From: Larimichthys crocea
Taxonomy: Eukaryota; Chordata; Actinopteri; Sciaenidae
Assembly: GCF_000972845.2 (NCBI RefSeq)
Contig: NC_040032.1
Coordinates: 15,899,358 to 15,963,357 of the forward strand
Length of the DNA: 64,000 bases
Direction: 5' to 3'
Numbering within the stretch: position 1 is the first letter of the stretch; every line of letters begins with the position of its first letter. The notes beneath the pieces are model-generated. The model saw nothing but the letters and a program-made list of their open reading frames with translations. It ran no database searches and was not told the DNA's origin. The translations under genes were made by a program, and so were the position numbers. Positions 50,791 through 63,740 of this stretch are shown here, in pieces.

Positions 50791-53700
50791 CTGCACTGTG
50801 GAGTGCATGTTATGCCACTGCAGTGGAGGTGCTTTTTAGAAGGTTTGCAAAAGGTTTTACCGTGAGTCGTCGATGTAATAGCGAAGGTGGTCGAAGCTGG
50901 AAATTGCTGTTTTTCTTTCTTTTTTTTTTTTTTCATGATATTGCTTTAAGCAAGCAGATGGAACTGACCCAATATAAAAAGAGAAGGCTACAGGTGCAAT
51001 CTATCTCCAAGTCTAGAGGAAAGGAGTCCTCCTCTGTGCAGAGAGTAAGAAATGTCATTGCTACTCAAAACCAAATCACAAGCTCTCTAAATCCAGTCAG
51101 CTTGTTCCAGCCACCGGCATAATAGTGCTGTGATTTGCCCATCTGTTCTCCATTGTCCACCTTGGCTCTCCATCCATGACATACAAGACTATAAACTCTA
51201 AAGGGTTTGTTCCAGACTCTGAGCAGATTTATTTCAGGTACAGGTACAGAAGAAAACAGGTCTTGAGTGGGTGAGAATATACCAATCATCCCACCGTGCC
51301 TTTGGCTGCACCTTCACCTCACGGTTGACTCATTCACTTCATCCTGTCCGGCTAAATATTCAAACAATGATTGTTTCAGCCAAGTGTGGGAGTGTGTTTT
51401 GATGTGGGGAGCAGACGGAATTCTGCCACACTGTAAGAGGATACTACAGCTACAGATGGCTAATAGCCACAGCAAAAGGCAGACAGCAAAAAGTATAATT
51501 ATCGCTATTGATTTCTCGGTAGAGATAGATTTGAGTGTGACAGGAAGGTCAGCGCGGGGCAAACGTAAAAACGTGTACTTTCACAAATGATACTGATAAT
51601 GAATAGAACACGGCGTCTGTAACTACACAATAGGCAATTTGTTATCCTTACATGTCGGAAAAAAAAAAAAAAACTTCTGAGAGCTGACATGTGTGACTGG
51701 AAATTACACGAAATATAGGATGCTAATGACAGCACGTAGCGACAATTACTCCAACATGACAGGTTGCAATATATATGTCATACTGTCTATTAAGAACAGT
51801 CACGTCAAAGCGACTTTATAAATATAACCGTACAACATTTAGATAAAGCACTAACAGACAAGGTAATGGCCTACTAAAATAACTGGCATTAGAGCGTCTC
51901 TGTTCTGTCTCGATGACGTGTGATATGCTCTTTGGCACCACTGGAAGAAAATGGCAGACCTAGACGACGTATTTAGCTGTCATTGCTGATTTCATGGTGC
52001 TCGATGATGAGCCAGGTTCAGAATGTGCCTTAATTCCTGTCACCGGTGCATGGGATCATTTTTTATTACATGTTTTCTTTTAGTTGGCAAGTCCATTACT
52101 TTAGTCCAAAAGGATATTTTCTAAAAAACACAGTCGACCCTAAAGTCAATTACCAACCTGACAGTCAGTGAGGATGTCGCAACCAGTGTTAACCTTTATG
52201 TCTTTTTATTTTGTGAGGCTGAATGAGTTAAAAGAGAAACGCTACATCAAATGGCTAAACAATTTCTGCATTTTTTTTCTTCCCCCTTGCTTAACCGTGA
52301 GCTCTCATGCCAAACCCTCTCAAATGCACAAAGAAACATGCCCAATCGTGGCAAGTGTTTTGACAAAAACTGTGTAAATGTACCTTTTTTTCCTCCCCTT
52401 TGCACAGATTTTTAGATGTGCAGCTACATCGATTTTTTTTTACACGAAGCCACTTGGTGTGGCATAAACCTCCTGGAAGCTGTGGGGAGGTTTTAATCAA
52501 GTGTGAAATCCTTTTGGGGTTGATGCCTACACGACTGTGCTTGTGCTTGGAAGCGTACTCCCCAACCCCTCTCCCCAACTGTCTTCCCGTGAACATCTTT
52601 TGTAGCAAGAGTCCATTTCACTGCAGTGATGCATACAGACGACGCTCTTAGCCGCAATGAGAAAATGAAAGTCCAATCATTGTGTATATGCGGCGGTGCA
52701 CGCACTCACACACTCTTGTCTTGGTATCCTGTCTTTTCTTAGAGCTTCAGAATTTGGTTTCTCCTTCCTTAATCAAGCATAAAAGTGTAGTTCGTTCATT
52801 TGCAAAGAATCGTCGACACTGGCCTAGTAAACAGAGAGAGAATAATTTGCCACTTACGCATAATGACATGATTAAGCATGAAAAAGGCAGAACACTGCTC
52901 AGTTGTAAAGTAAATGTATTAAATAGCCTAAACATTAAGCAAATTGGGATTATTGGAACAATGAGATTAGCGGGAACAATAGATCGAGCCATGCATTCTC
53001 TAATAAACAATGGGAAGACTGTGTATGGATTACCCATGAGGAATAAATATTTAAGCTATAAATAAAGACAATAAGAAGAAATACCCTCCAATGATTTTAT
53101 GAAGCAGTTTAAAATCTTGAGTCATGCCTTGCCATCCCAAAATCTCGTCTCACTTTTGACTGATTGAAGCCTTGGTGGGTAACATGCAGCTTTTTCCAGC
53201 CTCAGAGGTCTGACATTTTGTGGGATAATTATCTTGCCACTGGTCACAAATACAATACTGATGGTACGTCTCACAGGCTTACTGTCAAGCTGGCATTTTC
53301 TCTATTAGCTTTGAACTCTACACCACCAGCCTCTGATACGTCATCTCTTGCGGTTGCATCACTCGCACGCAGCCACATCATTCCACTCGTTGCGTGCGTT
53401 GCGCTGAGCTCTCGCCCCCGATTTCTCTCTTTCATATTTTCTGTCGTGTAGCCACGAAACAAGACAGCGCCCCGGTGATGGACGCATTCTTTCATGGCGT
53501 GGACAGCACCCAGGCATTACAGTAATGCATTTATCACAGCAATCAAAAGTTTACATGCGGGTGACACCGCAGACTCGCAGATCTTCAAGTCGTCCGCCGC
53601 TCTCTTCACAGACATTGATTTGGCTGTCCTAGTCTGAGTCTGAAGGCATAACAAAGATAAATTGAGTGCTATTCCCATTAAATCTGGGCTGTATGTTTAG

Positions 53701-54266
53701 CTCCTCAACAGGTGGGCTGCTTAACAAGTCTGCCGACTGCCAGCTGCACAGTTTTTTGCTAAACAAATACATGAGTTCTCAAGTGCGGATTTACTTTCAG
53801 GAACCGTATGATATTCTTGAGTGATAGCTGAAGCAAACTTATTTTGCAGCTTTCAGAGCTTGTACATTAAAATGAGGTCACTGGGTTATGGACCCATTTA
53901 TTTAATTAGGAACAGTTGAATATAAAATGGATGATAATCAAGGGCAGGGAACTCATTTCAGCACTGTCAATCAATAGCTCATTCAACAAAGGTTTTGCCC
54001 AAAGGGAACCAGCCTTTCCCTTTGTTTCCAAACACTGTACGTCTAGAGGATGTGTCTGTACTATGTCTCTTCCCTTTTATGTTGACACATATTTGGACCT
54101 CCGTGTATATCATATGAATCACATCTAATAGAAATCAATACATGCTGTTCAATGTTTTAAGGATACAGTGACATATGACAAGACCAGACAAACTGCTGTT
54201 GGGTACTTCTAAATAACACAGACACAGCACGTAATCTCCTGAATGTATCACATCAGCTAGTGGACT

Positions 54267-54301
54267 ACACACACACACACACACACATACACACACACAC
54301 A
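54267..54301. repeat. (AC)n microsatellite
   Basis: About seventeen AC units with one AT interruption. It is followed at 54302-54372 by loosely repeated AGCAACAGCT/AGCAACTGCTG words. Confidence 0.9.
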
Positions 54302-54515
54302 GCAGTGCTCATTACACAGTGCATAGCAACAGCTACATAGCAACTGCTGCTGACTGCTTAGCAACAGCTGCAAAGACATCAAGGAGGGGGGTTGGTTTCA
54401 TGGGGTGTTTCAGATGACACCATTTCGGTTCACAAATGCCTTTTTACGACTTTATTTTTTAAATTCTTTTCTATGAATGTTGTTCAGATGTTGTGTCACC
54501 ATAAAGCTCTCTGAT

Positions 54516-54560
54516 GGTGTTGTTTTTTTTTTGTTTGTTTGTTCTTTCTCCTGCCCACAG
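54516..54560 (+). promoter_or_regulatory. 3' splice site of the last coding exon
   Basis: A T-rich stretch with TTTG repeats and then TTCTTTCTCCTGCCCACAG ends at 54560, a strong acceptor. The exon begins AT ATC CGC in phase 1. Confidence 0.9.
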
Positions 54561-54931
54561 ATATCCGCTCCCTCCCTGATGTGGCAATGACCGGAAACTG
54601 TACAACGGAGTGCAGCGAATTGGGCCACTCAGACGCCTGCTGGATGCCCGGGCATCCCTCCCCCGTACGCAAGACCAGGAACCTCCCGAAGCTCTCCACC
54701 TTCGTGCCTTACCAGGAGAGAGGGAGCCTTGGACGTCTGGCAAACGGGAGCGCCAGGCTGGGTGGAGAGGAGCACCGGTCGCGCCTTCCACCCTCTCGCA
54801 GTGCCTATTCCAGCAGCGGTCATGACGCCAGTCAGGACTGCCCCTTAGAGGAGATGCCCCTGAGTGTAGCCTCTGAGTTTCCACCCACCTCCCCTGCTGC
54901 CCACACTCCGAAAAGAGAAATTTACCTGTGA
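54561..54931 (+). CDS. pcdh1: Protocadherin 1 last coding exon (C-terminal tail)
   Basis: This exon supplies two bases completing the split Asp codon, then 122 codons and a TGA stop at 54929-54931. The peptide runs IRSLPDVAMTG, then TECSELGHSDACWMP, the ECxxxGHSDxCWMP block of delta-1 protocadherins, then KLSTFVPYQERGS, a variable Ser/Arg-rich stretch (residues about 60-85 of the exon), LEEMPL and FPPTSPA, ending KREIYL. The order of blocks and the KREIYL terminus fit PCDH1; PCDH7 as I recall it ends in RREVYL, and PCDH9 and PCDH11 diverge earlier. The final Ile-Tyr-Leu has hydrophobic residues at positions 0 and -2, a possible class II PDZ ligand (inference). With the upstream exon it completes the 196-residue distal tail specific to the long isoform. 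The frame is intact. Confidence 0.93.
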
Positions 54932-55429
54932 GGAATATCATCATCCGATTGGTGCACAAATGAAGAAAAGATACACCCACTTCAGAAGGAGAAACAGGCT
55001 ATCCACACACTAAAGCCAATGCCCGTTTTGTAGTTAACAATAGGCTGTGACTCATTCAATCACCGGCATGAACACTTGTTTTTTTTGTCATCTCCTCCTT
55101 AAATTATTAATTTATTAGCATATTTATTAAGAATTCCACACAGTCAATTGATGCACTCACTCATTTATTTATACAAAACCTTAAAGGATACAATTGAAAC
55201 TGATCAAAAGGAAAATACAGATAGTAATTGCTACTTTAGTAGTAACTAATTATCGTTGTAGTTAGCCAAGTCCCATTCTGTGAAGTGAATTCAAGTGAAT
55301 TTGAAAGTTGTGATCAGTGCTCTTGTGCCATTATTAGATATAATTTAATAGACAGCCAGTCAGGCCCTAACGGAAGGCAACACTTTTGACTAACAATCAG
55401 TTGAAATGGTCTATTTTAATGTACAGTGC

Positions 55430-55437
55430 TGTAAATA
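55430..55437 (+). promoter_or_regulatory. Pumilio-type motif TGTAAATA in the 3' UTR
   Basis: Exact match to UGUANAUA, the Pumilio/FBF response element, about 500 bases after the stop codon. Confidence 0.4.
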
Positions 55438-55615
55438 CATTTGAATGGTGTGTTCTACATATATTTTTGTCTGGCATAAGCTGAAAAAAAAAAAAATAGC
55501 CTCAGAATTTTAGCATATTTAAGCTTTTCTTTGCTGCTGCTGTTTAGACTTGATTGAAACCATCTCCAGAAGTGGAGTTCGATATTGTGGTAGGCATTTA
55601 TCCACTCCACACAAT

Positions 55616-55668
55616 CACACACAGACACACACACACACATACACACACACACATATACACACACACAC
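55616..55668. repeat. (CA)n microsatellite in the 3' UTR
   Basis: About 25 CA units with TA and GA interruptions. Confidence 0.9.
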
Positions 55669-56279
55669 CTTCAACCCCTAATCATAGTAGAATGGCCTTT
55701 ACCTCTGCTCCCTGTAGAGCTCTGCCACTGGTGGAGAAAGCTGTGTGGCAACATTTAAACTGACATTATGTTCCACTGACTCGCAGCACTGTGACCTATC
55801 GTTCATCATGAAAACGGTTGACTTGGCCACAGTACCCCAGAGTCACAATGACCAAACGCACGAGTATTCCTGAGACACATTCTGATTGGCTTTTCATATA
55901 AAAACCTGGTGACTCACTCCGTTGATGAAATCATACAAGTGTATCAATTCAGAACGCTCTTCCCTATCATGACAATCAGAAGGGCTCTATATGTAACGCA
56001 GTCCTTTTCCCCCTAAAGCGCTTATACTCCCTATCCCCTCACGATCCATAACAAATTCCGTCGATCTAATGAAAGGCGTTATTTATACGAAAGAGCACTT
56101 GAGTGCGAAGAGCCACTGAAGAGACTGAGTACTTATGGAAGTTGATATCATACTGATGTGAACTACATGGGAGCTCTGCGATTTTTATTATTTTTTTCTA
56201 ACGTTGTCCCTTAGATACTTCTCCAGAGGTGAATAGAATACAAACACAGTGCACCAACTGAACTGGACCTTGTGTCAAA

Positions 56280-56282
<3 letters not shown>

Positions 56283-56321
<39 letters not shown>

Positions 56322-56358
56322 CTATATATTATATATATATATATATATATCTATAGAT

Positions 56359-56392
<34 letters not shown>
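56283..56392. repeat. Long self-complementary AT tract in the 3' UTR
   Basis: About 110 bases of nearly pure alternating AT with a few CT, AG and TC interruptions (CTATAGATATC near 56351). It would fold into a long hairpin in the mRNA and can extrude cruciforms in DNA. Confidence 0.9.
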
Positions 56393-56393
<1 letters not shown>

Positions 56394-57970
56394 AAACATT
56401 TGAAAGATAAAACATGTCACTAATTAATATCCGCAAATGCAGAAAATTGTCGACGCTTAAACATAGGTTTAGAAAGGAGGAGGCAAGATCTACTGCATCT
56501 CCTGTTAATTATGATTTCCCCTGTATTGAGGACAACATGCTTAATAAATTATTAGGCATTTTCCCTCCTCTGGCTATTGAACAGAGAATAAAAAATAGGG
56601 CATGCCCGTGGGCTTCATTTATCTTTACAAAGATTTTCCGAGTGAATCTGAAGGATATGTCTGAAGGACACTATGTATTAGTCAGTAATTGGATGTTAAT
56701 GATGACAACACTAGCCTGCCTAACAACATCTTAGAGCTAGCTAGTGTCTTTGATTTAAACATTGATTTGATTAGATTTGTAGATACCTTTCACCTCTGCA
56801 GAGTATTTCCATAGTGGGATTGTGTCTCTGAGTAAGGGTGGAAGAGCCTAGAATGGACGTTTCCTAATTAGGGTGAGTAATGAGTCCTGAGCTAGGGCAT
56901 GTGTGAGCACACCCCCAGGACAAGGCACCCACCAGATAATGCAAATCCACCCGCAGAGCTACAATCAGTTAAAAGGGGTATTTTTATCAGCACTTACCTC
57001 ATCATGCTGCCATTGAAAACTGCGTTTAGAATAATTAAACTGGAAACATATGGAAATTACTGGACATGGCCATGATTAAATAAGGTGGGCGATTATCCTG
57101 CCTTGAGGGGGAGAAAGCACATTATGCCGTTTTCAAAGCCATTTAGCGACTGGAATAAAATTCAAACAACAGCCATGATACACTGTGATTAAACCCCCCA
57201 CGGCTCCCCCAAGCACTCCTCTCAGAGCTGTGGATAGCCGCTTCACGAACTCTAAGCAGCGGGTAAGATCACTGACCTGGAATTAATGACAAGTGAGAAA
57301 GATAGCAATGAGTGATAAAAAGCAGTGTCACATAGCCTCAGTCACAACTTTATCTATTTAAATGATTTGACTCAATTTAGATTCACGACAGCTTCGCATC
57401 CGGATTTATCTGGAGGTTAAATCGTAACCTGATTCCAGCCTGCGCTTATCGCTTTAGTGAATCTGGAATGTATCCTCAGATTTTTTCTCTTTGATCGCCA
57501 GTATGCGAAATAAACGTGGTAACTCCGGATGGAATGACAGGAGTTTGGTTTATGTCTGGGCCTATTTTTCCCTGTTTCTTAATGAGTCGGACTCCAGCCA
57601 ATAACGACCTCCTGCTACTCACTCCTGGAACAATATATCACCAGGTTTGACCTTTCTTTTGAACTCATGCTGAATGAACTGTCTTCTCCTTGATCAAAGT
57701 AAGAGGACATCATGAAGCACCTAAATACACTGAAAAGTATGTTGAATAATGTTTAATTTGTACTTAACATTGATTTAATGTTGAATTCACTTGAGTATCT
57801 TTTGCCTCTCTGTACTGTGTATCGTATGGTGATCATTTCTGTGGACAGATGGACAAATTACTGTACTGAAATTGGCACAGGATTTTTTTTCTTTTCTTTT
57901 TCTTACCGATCAAAGACTCTTAGCAAAACTGGTTGTGTGAAAAAAATAAAGAAATCTGTTGGTGGTATAG

Positions 57971-57978
57971 TGTACATA
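57971..57978 (+). promoter_or_regulatory. Pumilio-type motif TGTACATA in the 3' UTR
   Basis: Exact match to UGUANAUA, second of three in the proposed UTR. Confidence 0.4.
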
Positions 57979-58295
57979 GATCTCCACAACCCTGAGTCTG
58001 CTGTCATGCAGGCAATGATTTTAGCATGAATTCCAAAGATAATTGGTAGAAACTGTTTACTCTTTTTTCTTTTATTTTACTGAAATGTCAGTGCTGGTTC
58101 ATATTCAAAAGGCCCCTCTCCCAAACGAACTGAAATTAACTGAACATTTCATTTTTTTTTTTCACAGTTCATCTAGAACAAAGACAATTGCCTTGAAAAT
58201 ATGTCTTTGCAAGAGAGAATCTAGTTGTTATCCTAATTGTTGGTATATTTATATAGGATAAAATGCTTGTGATGCCATGTTTTTGTACAGTTTTA

Positions 58296-58303
58296 TGTAC
58301 ATA
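58296..58303 (+). promoter_or_regulatory. Pumilio-type motif TGTACATA in the 3' UTR
   Basis: Exact match to UGUANAUA, third copy, about 320 bases before the poly(A) signal. Confidence 0.4.
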
Positions 58304-58616
58304 CAAGTGAAGCTTTCTAAAAGTTCTGAGAAAAGCCGATGGCATATAAAAATTGTAACATGTTTTCTTGAGATGTGCACATCTTGCCTTGGTTGGATTG
58401 ACCTTTGCTGAGTCAGTGTGAATGTGGCCGTTCTATGCCTGCACTGTAGTCATTCACCGGCTCCCCACCTCCTGAGGACTTAATCAGTTTTTATGTTTAT
58501 TGTGAACAGTGGATTGTCTTATCTTACCAGTTTGTTAAACTCCTGTGTTCGGCTTCGTTCTGTTTTCGCATGTTGACAAATTCTCTTGTAATACTGTAAG
58601 TCCTCATGAACTTTGT

Positions 58617-58622
58617 AATAAA
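58617..58622 (+). terminator. Poly(A) signal AATAAA
   Basis: A canonical hexamer followed about 20 bases later by a G/T-rich stretch (GCTGTCAGTGTTTTTTC), the usual layout of a cleavage site near 58640. It is the best candidate for the distal 3' end of the gene. Confidence 0.6.
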
Positions 58623-60031
58623 ATCACTTCAGGGAAAATATGAATGCTGTCAGTGTTTTTTCTTTGTTTTTATATTGTTATTCATCGCTTTTGAGTGTTA
58701 AACGAGGGTTCGGTTGTTGCATTTTCATAAGAGGTTTCGCAGCCTTGGAGCTACAGGGTGTAAAATGTGTCTCACTCTAGGACCTAGGCTCATTGAGAAG
58801 AACTAGTATTCTTGTCATGTGGGGACCAGCGTCTCATTTCTAAGTCAGGAAGCACCAGAATGTTGAGAGGGAAACATTCCAGGGCTTGAAGTAGTCGAGT
58901 CCCAGGACCTGTGTTCACTACTTCAACTAGAAATACAATGCACCACCATCATGCACTTAGCTTGATACTGAACATTTCTTTAAAGCATTGAGGCTTACAA
59001 GGCTGCTTCTTGTGATGTAAATTTTGAGATGTCTGTGCGCCTTTGCTTAAAGTCAGAGATAATAGATTTTTGAATGGACAATGAATCTCTGGTTGAAAGC
59101 ATTCAGTGAAAGGGGAACTCTTTTCATGTCTGGATGTTCATGCTCTATGTATTTCTACTGTGTTTGATCATAGCACATAAGCTGTCAACTTAATTGACTT
59201 AATCATTGTTGCATAGATACGATAATCTTTAATAATGTGTGAACTACAGTAATGTAACATGAGTGATTAAGCAATTTTAGGCCTCTTTAACAAACAGTAC
59301 CCAAGATCAAGTGTTGAGTCACTCTTTACTAATGTAGTCCTGCTGTATAAATCTCTCTCACGTGATCAGAGAGAGTATAGCACTAAATGCCACTACGCCT
59401 TTTACTCTTCATTGCTTGCACTTTGTGTGCTTAAGAAATGTGAAGAGAAGACTCATTTGAATTTACTTGGGGTATAAAAATGAGAAGAAAAACCTTGTTT
59501 TCTGTAATTATTAAAATGGCATCATTGCATATATTTTCTTCTTCTTTTCACCTCAAATATTATCCAAGGGGTGGACAGTACTCTGAGTAACTACACTTCT
59601 AAAATCTAGGAAGATAATTGCAAAACCCTGTGTTAAATGAGAGATGGACAACAGCAAATAGGCGCCACCAAGCTATTGACCTCAGGGTGATGTCAGATAT
59701 AAAGAAATGTAACTCTATAGTATACGTTTATTTGTGTGGTGCAAGAAGAAAGGTCATCAGTATTGACCAGTCACATGTTTGGTTGCTACAATCCATGTGG
59801 AGAGCAAAACAGACAGAACGCATTGGCCAAAATGCAATCTCGGGACCCATCATCTACTGTCTGAAGACAGTTTAGCTTTTTAAACAGTTTTCTATACATG
59901 TATATGCAGATATCTGTTTGTAGAGATTAACTAAAAGGTGTCTAATTTGAAGTTATTAATTCCTTATCTGTTTACCAATTATCCACTGGCTACACCAAAA
60001 TCCTCAAAACTAACCTTGAGGCTAAATCAAT

Positions 60032-60374
60032 GAAGAAGAAGAAGATATACTTTATTAATCCCACGAATGGGGAGATTCTTTTTACACTCTATTTTTATTT
60101 ACATACATTTTAACCCAGATGAACTCACATGCAGTACAAGGCACTCACATGCAATTTTTTTGGAGAGAGATGGTGGAGTGATGGGCAGCCCCCCTGAGAA
60201 GCGCCCAGCAAACAGTTGGGGGGGGGGGGGGGTCGGTGCCTTGCTCAAGGGCACCTCGGCAGTGCCCAGGAGGTGAACTGGCACCTCTCCAGCTACCAGT
60301 CCACCTTCCATATTTGGTCCATGCTGGACTTGAACCCAAGCCAAGTCCCAATGGACTGAGCTACTGCCGCCCCA
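60032..60374 (-). mobile_element. Full-length tRNA-derived SINE with LINE-like tail
   Basis: Read on the minus strand the element starts TGGGGCGGCAG. It has an A box TAGCTCAGTCCATTGG (complement of 60348-60363) and B box GGTTCAAGTCC (complement of 60326-60336), then the ACCAAATATGGAAGGTGGACTG and CCTTGAGCAAGGCACCGACC blocks. It ends in GGGATTAATAAAGTATATC and a CTT-rich tail. This order is that of a very abundant fish SINE whose 3' end is shared with a partner LINE. A 15-base G run (60218-60232, plus strand) sits in the body. No clean target duplication was found, partly because the tail flank is repetitive. Confidence 0.85.
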
Positions 60375-63300
60375 TGGAAGATGATAGCCAGTGGGTTTCA
60401 AGATTGGGATCAAGGTGGTGGATGGACTACAGACATTGCCATCCCTGCATTGCCATGCTGCTAGCAAGGCTAAAAACAGATAAGTCAGCAGTAAAGGATA
60501 TTCAGCATTTCAGCATTTGAAATTGCCCACCCAACCCCAACCCCACTATACCATTTACTTATATATTATATCTCAAAATTATGCTATAGGCACCTTACGA
60601 TTGCTGAACTGGACTGGCCACAAAACTTGTATGTGTTAACTCTTCTGGAAATAAACAGAGGCAACACTCTCCATTGTATAAGCCTGATAATCTAGACTCA
60701 TTAAGCACATCATCCTCAATCATAGCTGCCAGTGAGCATTATTGTTAAGACTTCAGTCAATGTTTGGCTTTGTTATATAAAGATTTCTGTGTTGTCAATT
60801 CACACATTACTAAAGTGAATGTTAGCAAACAGTGCGTATAAAATGGTTACTCAAAAACGGCTCATTACAGTTAATTGAATCTTGCAGGTGTTACGGATCA
60901 TGATGTTTTTTTTTGTTTGTTTTTTTTGTTTTTTGTTTTTTCATAAAATGACATTCCAAATACAATATTACACTTGGTTCAACATTAGTGTATAAATGTG
61001 GGAATGCAGTCCAATAAACTAGGAAAATATTAATCACATAGTGCAGTAAGTATAATATTCCTAGTCAAATTATTAACTAGGAAAGTGCACAGCAGGGAGT
61101 GTGGGGCAGGCTGCGTCCAGTGTGTTTGCATTAGTGTAGTGGAATGAAGGGAATGCAATATTCAGATTACATTACCAAGGTGTAACCAGAGTAGACAGGC
61201 TATATGGAAACAAACCCAAGACAATTCCAAAAACACCAATGATGTAAAATGTCAATTTTCTTAGAGGAAATACCAACATAAGAATCAGCCAACACTAACG
61301 TGACTGCCACGTACAATGTCACTGGTAAAAACGAAAGATTCCAAAACAATTATTGATCACTTGTGGGCTCTACCAGCCAGTTACAGTATGACAAGTGAGG
61401 AGTCAGCAGTCAATGATAGTATAAAACAGAACAGTCACTAAAATCGAGTTTATGACCCCCATATAGCACATAATCATAAATGTATACAAAAAATAGGCTG
61501 ATGCATGCAAACATGTACACACACAAACACGACCAAATGCATGATCCCCCCCAGGGTTATGCTTTGCATACATTAGGCGAACTGAGAAAAAAGGGAGGCA
61601 GCCGACTGTACGTCACTTGTTTGCTGTCTTCAATTTTCAGCTTTTTTGTCTTCGATTTGTTAGTTACCTGTTCAGTATTTGCATGTCTGGATGTGGCTGC
61701 TGTCTAACAGCTGTCACGATATTTATTATCACAGTGTACACATGCCCTCTAACAGGGCTAGGCTTGATAATCATTCACACATATATAAACACAAGCCTTC
61801 ACATGCCCAGATCTCTTGAGGATGCAATGCATGTTCTTGGATATATGTATTACGCATGGCCTCTGGCATCTTACTAGTGGTGCTTAGCACAGGCTCAGGC
61901 AGAGGGTTGTGCATTGTTGAGAACAATGCACTCTGGAAGATGGGGGGCAACAGACAGACTAATAGAGAACAGCTCACAACTCATAGGTCAATCAGACCAG
62001 AGTTCAAAATAGACCTTAAGAGTGACCTTGACACTCCTAACATATACAGTAGTTGCAGGATGCCGACCACAATCTCCTGCACACAGACTTGTCAAGTACT
62101 TTCTCCCAGCCTCTTTACGAGCCACTCTGACAGCATAAGAGGCCAAGAACTGTATATTCTGGTACACCAGTTCATTGCACATAACATGCTATGGCAAGCA
62201 CAAGGCATAATTGCAATGCACGGATCATCCTGGAAGTCCCATTGCTCTTAGGTGTGAAAGAAGAGTTCTGCCTCAGCATGGCACAGCTCGAGTCCCTCTG
62301 ATGAGTTTGTGACTTGGATGGACCATGAGAACAAAGGTCTCTCACCCTCTTAAGTGATGTTAAGGCAAGCGGTAGCTGTGTCTTAACAGACAGCAGCTCG
62401 AGAGGGATTCACTTGATGGGTTCAAAAGACCCACTCCCTAGTGAGTGCCTTGAGGGCCACTGTGCATCTCTAAACACCCACACATGCATTCATACAAACA
62501 CAAGCAAAATATTTGGACATGCAGTATATTCAGTGGTGGGTGACTATGAGGTCAGTTCTAGCTTAAAGTATGAATTAAAAACAGTATGTTCTGACACTTG
62601 CATTAGATTGCAAAAGTGTATATCTAAAAACTGCTGTCTCATATGCTGCTACATTGACACAGAAATGCAAATTTAACCAGAAATAAAAATGCAACAATGA
62701 AACAGGCTAAAACTTCAGCAAAGTTGAGCTCATCTTTGGAGGTCATGGCACTTTGAGTATTGCAAGACCCAACAGACGGAGGTGAGATCCATCATGGCTG
62801 CACCCTGTCACTGATTGAAAACAGAAGTTCAACAGGGCAGCTGCCCCGTACTGAAAATACATTCCCTCATGCATGTCACTTTCCAAACAGGTCACTGTCT
62901 TGGATCACATTTGAACTAAACTCCACAACCCATCGCCTTCAAACTTAAACATTTTAAACAGAAGGAACTTATTATAAAGCAATCTATTTAATGGCCAATT
63001 CCAATGTAAAATAAGCGAGTAGTTCTGCACACAGTCATGCACACCACCACCATGAAACAACACAGACAAAACAAGATGTGAGAAAATTTGATTGTGGCGA
63101 AATTATACACTGAAGGATAACTTTACCGCAACCCAATACAACACTCTGGATTTTCTAATGCATTACATTATGCCTTCCTGTCAGTGACTTAATAACATGA
63201 TTTGAACCTCCACCCCAACCACTCCCCTTCACAAAAATGCAAATAATGGACTCCTATGTGAACAGCCACCCCTAAAATCCATGTAATATCTCTTCTTTAG

Positions 63301-63428
63301 CACTATGTTATACTGTATGCTTTCTTTTTTTTTTTGTATTTGCTTTTGTTGGTACTATGCCTGCAGCAGACAAATTGCTAATATGATAACCAGTGACAGC
63401 AAGCAAAAATCTAAGCTATTATTACCTC

Positions 63429-63452
63429 CAACACACACACACACACATACAC
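63429..63452. repeat. (AC)n microsatellite
   Basis: About eleven AC units with one AT interruption, directly before the 41-bp duplication. Confidence 0.85.
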
Positions 63453-63454
63453 GC

Positions 63455-63536
63455 ACGCTTGCATAATCAAACACAAATAACTTAAGGCAAACACTACGCT
63501 TGCATAATCAAACACAAATAACTTAAGGCAAACACT
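63455..63536. repeat. Perfect tandem duplication of a 41-bp unit
   Basis: The unit beginning ACGCTTGCATAATC at 63455-63495 is repeated without any difference at 63496-63536. The absence of mismatches implies a very recent duplication or an assembly artefact next to a microsatellite. Confidence 0.95.
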
Positions 63537-63740
63537 CGACAGGACAAAAATGAGATTACAGGTTCTTTAATATGAACACATCACTGACGACATAGATCTT
63601 GCTACAGCATGTATCTATTAACGTAACATAGATGATGTTAAATTATTTAGATTATACGATTATAGTTCTTAAACAAACAATAGAAGAATCAACAGCAACT
63701 AGCAGAGAAAAGGCAAGAGACCATGAACAGCATACTCAGG

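Larger units (their letters stand above)
37769..54560 (+). other. pcdh1: Last intron of the protocadherin gene
   Basis: A 16,792-bp phase-1 intron between the two recognised coding exons. It holds GT and CA microsatellites, a minus-strand SINE, a long hairpin and a GC-richer open stretch at 50498-50790, all listed separately. No conserved protocadherin exon was recognised inside it. Between 42200 and 48700 I see only unremarkable AT-rich sequence with short chance frames, plus a GC-richer patch at 43700-43940 of unknown origin. Confidence 0.85.
54932..58640 (+). other. pcdh1: 3' untranslated region of the protocadherin mRNA
   Basis: From the stop codon to the poly(A) signal at 58617 there is no acceptor-linked coding exon, and the length (about 3.7 kb) is ordinary for a neuronal adhesion gene. 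It includes a CA repeat, a long AT tract at 56283-56392, three Pumilio-type octamers and several ATTTA words. Other AATAAA hexamers occur (near 56390, 57508 and 57945), so shorter 3' ends are possible. The extent is inferred from the signal and is not supported by transcript data. Confidence 0.6.
58641..63740. other. Downstream, probably intergenic sequence
   Basis: Apart from the SINE at 60032-60374 and the repeats near 63430-63536, I see no recognisable gene. Frames at 59618-59875 and 61856-62251 have no domains or splice context that I recognise. A perfect 10-bp palindrome (GTGCATTGTT and its complement around GAG) lies at 61909-61931. A T-rich stretch with TTTTG units lies at 60906-60943. 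Confidence 0.5.

Noticed and set aside
56414..56734. 106-codon frame just after the AT tract
   Set aside because: It lies within the proposed 3' UTR, shows no known domain and is AT-rich. More likely non-coding.
61856..62251. 131-codon plus-strand frame downstream of the gene
   Set aside because: No recognisable domain, promoter or splice context. Treated as chance.
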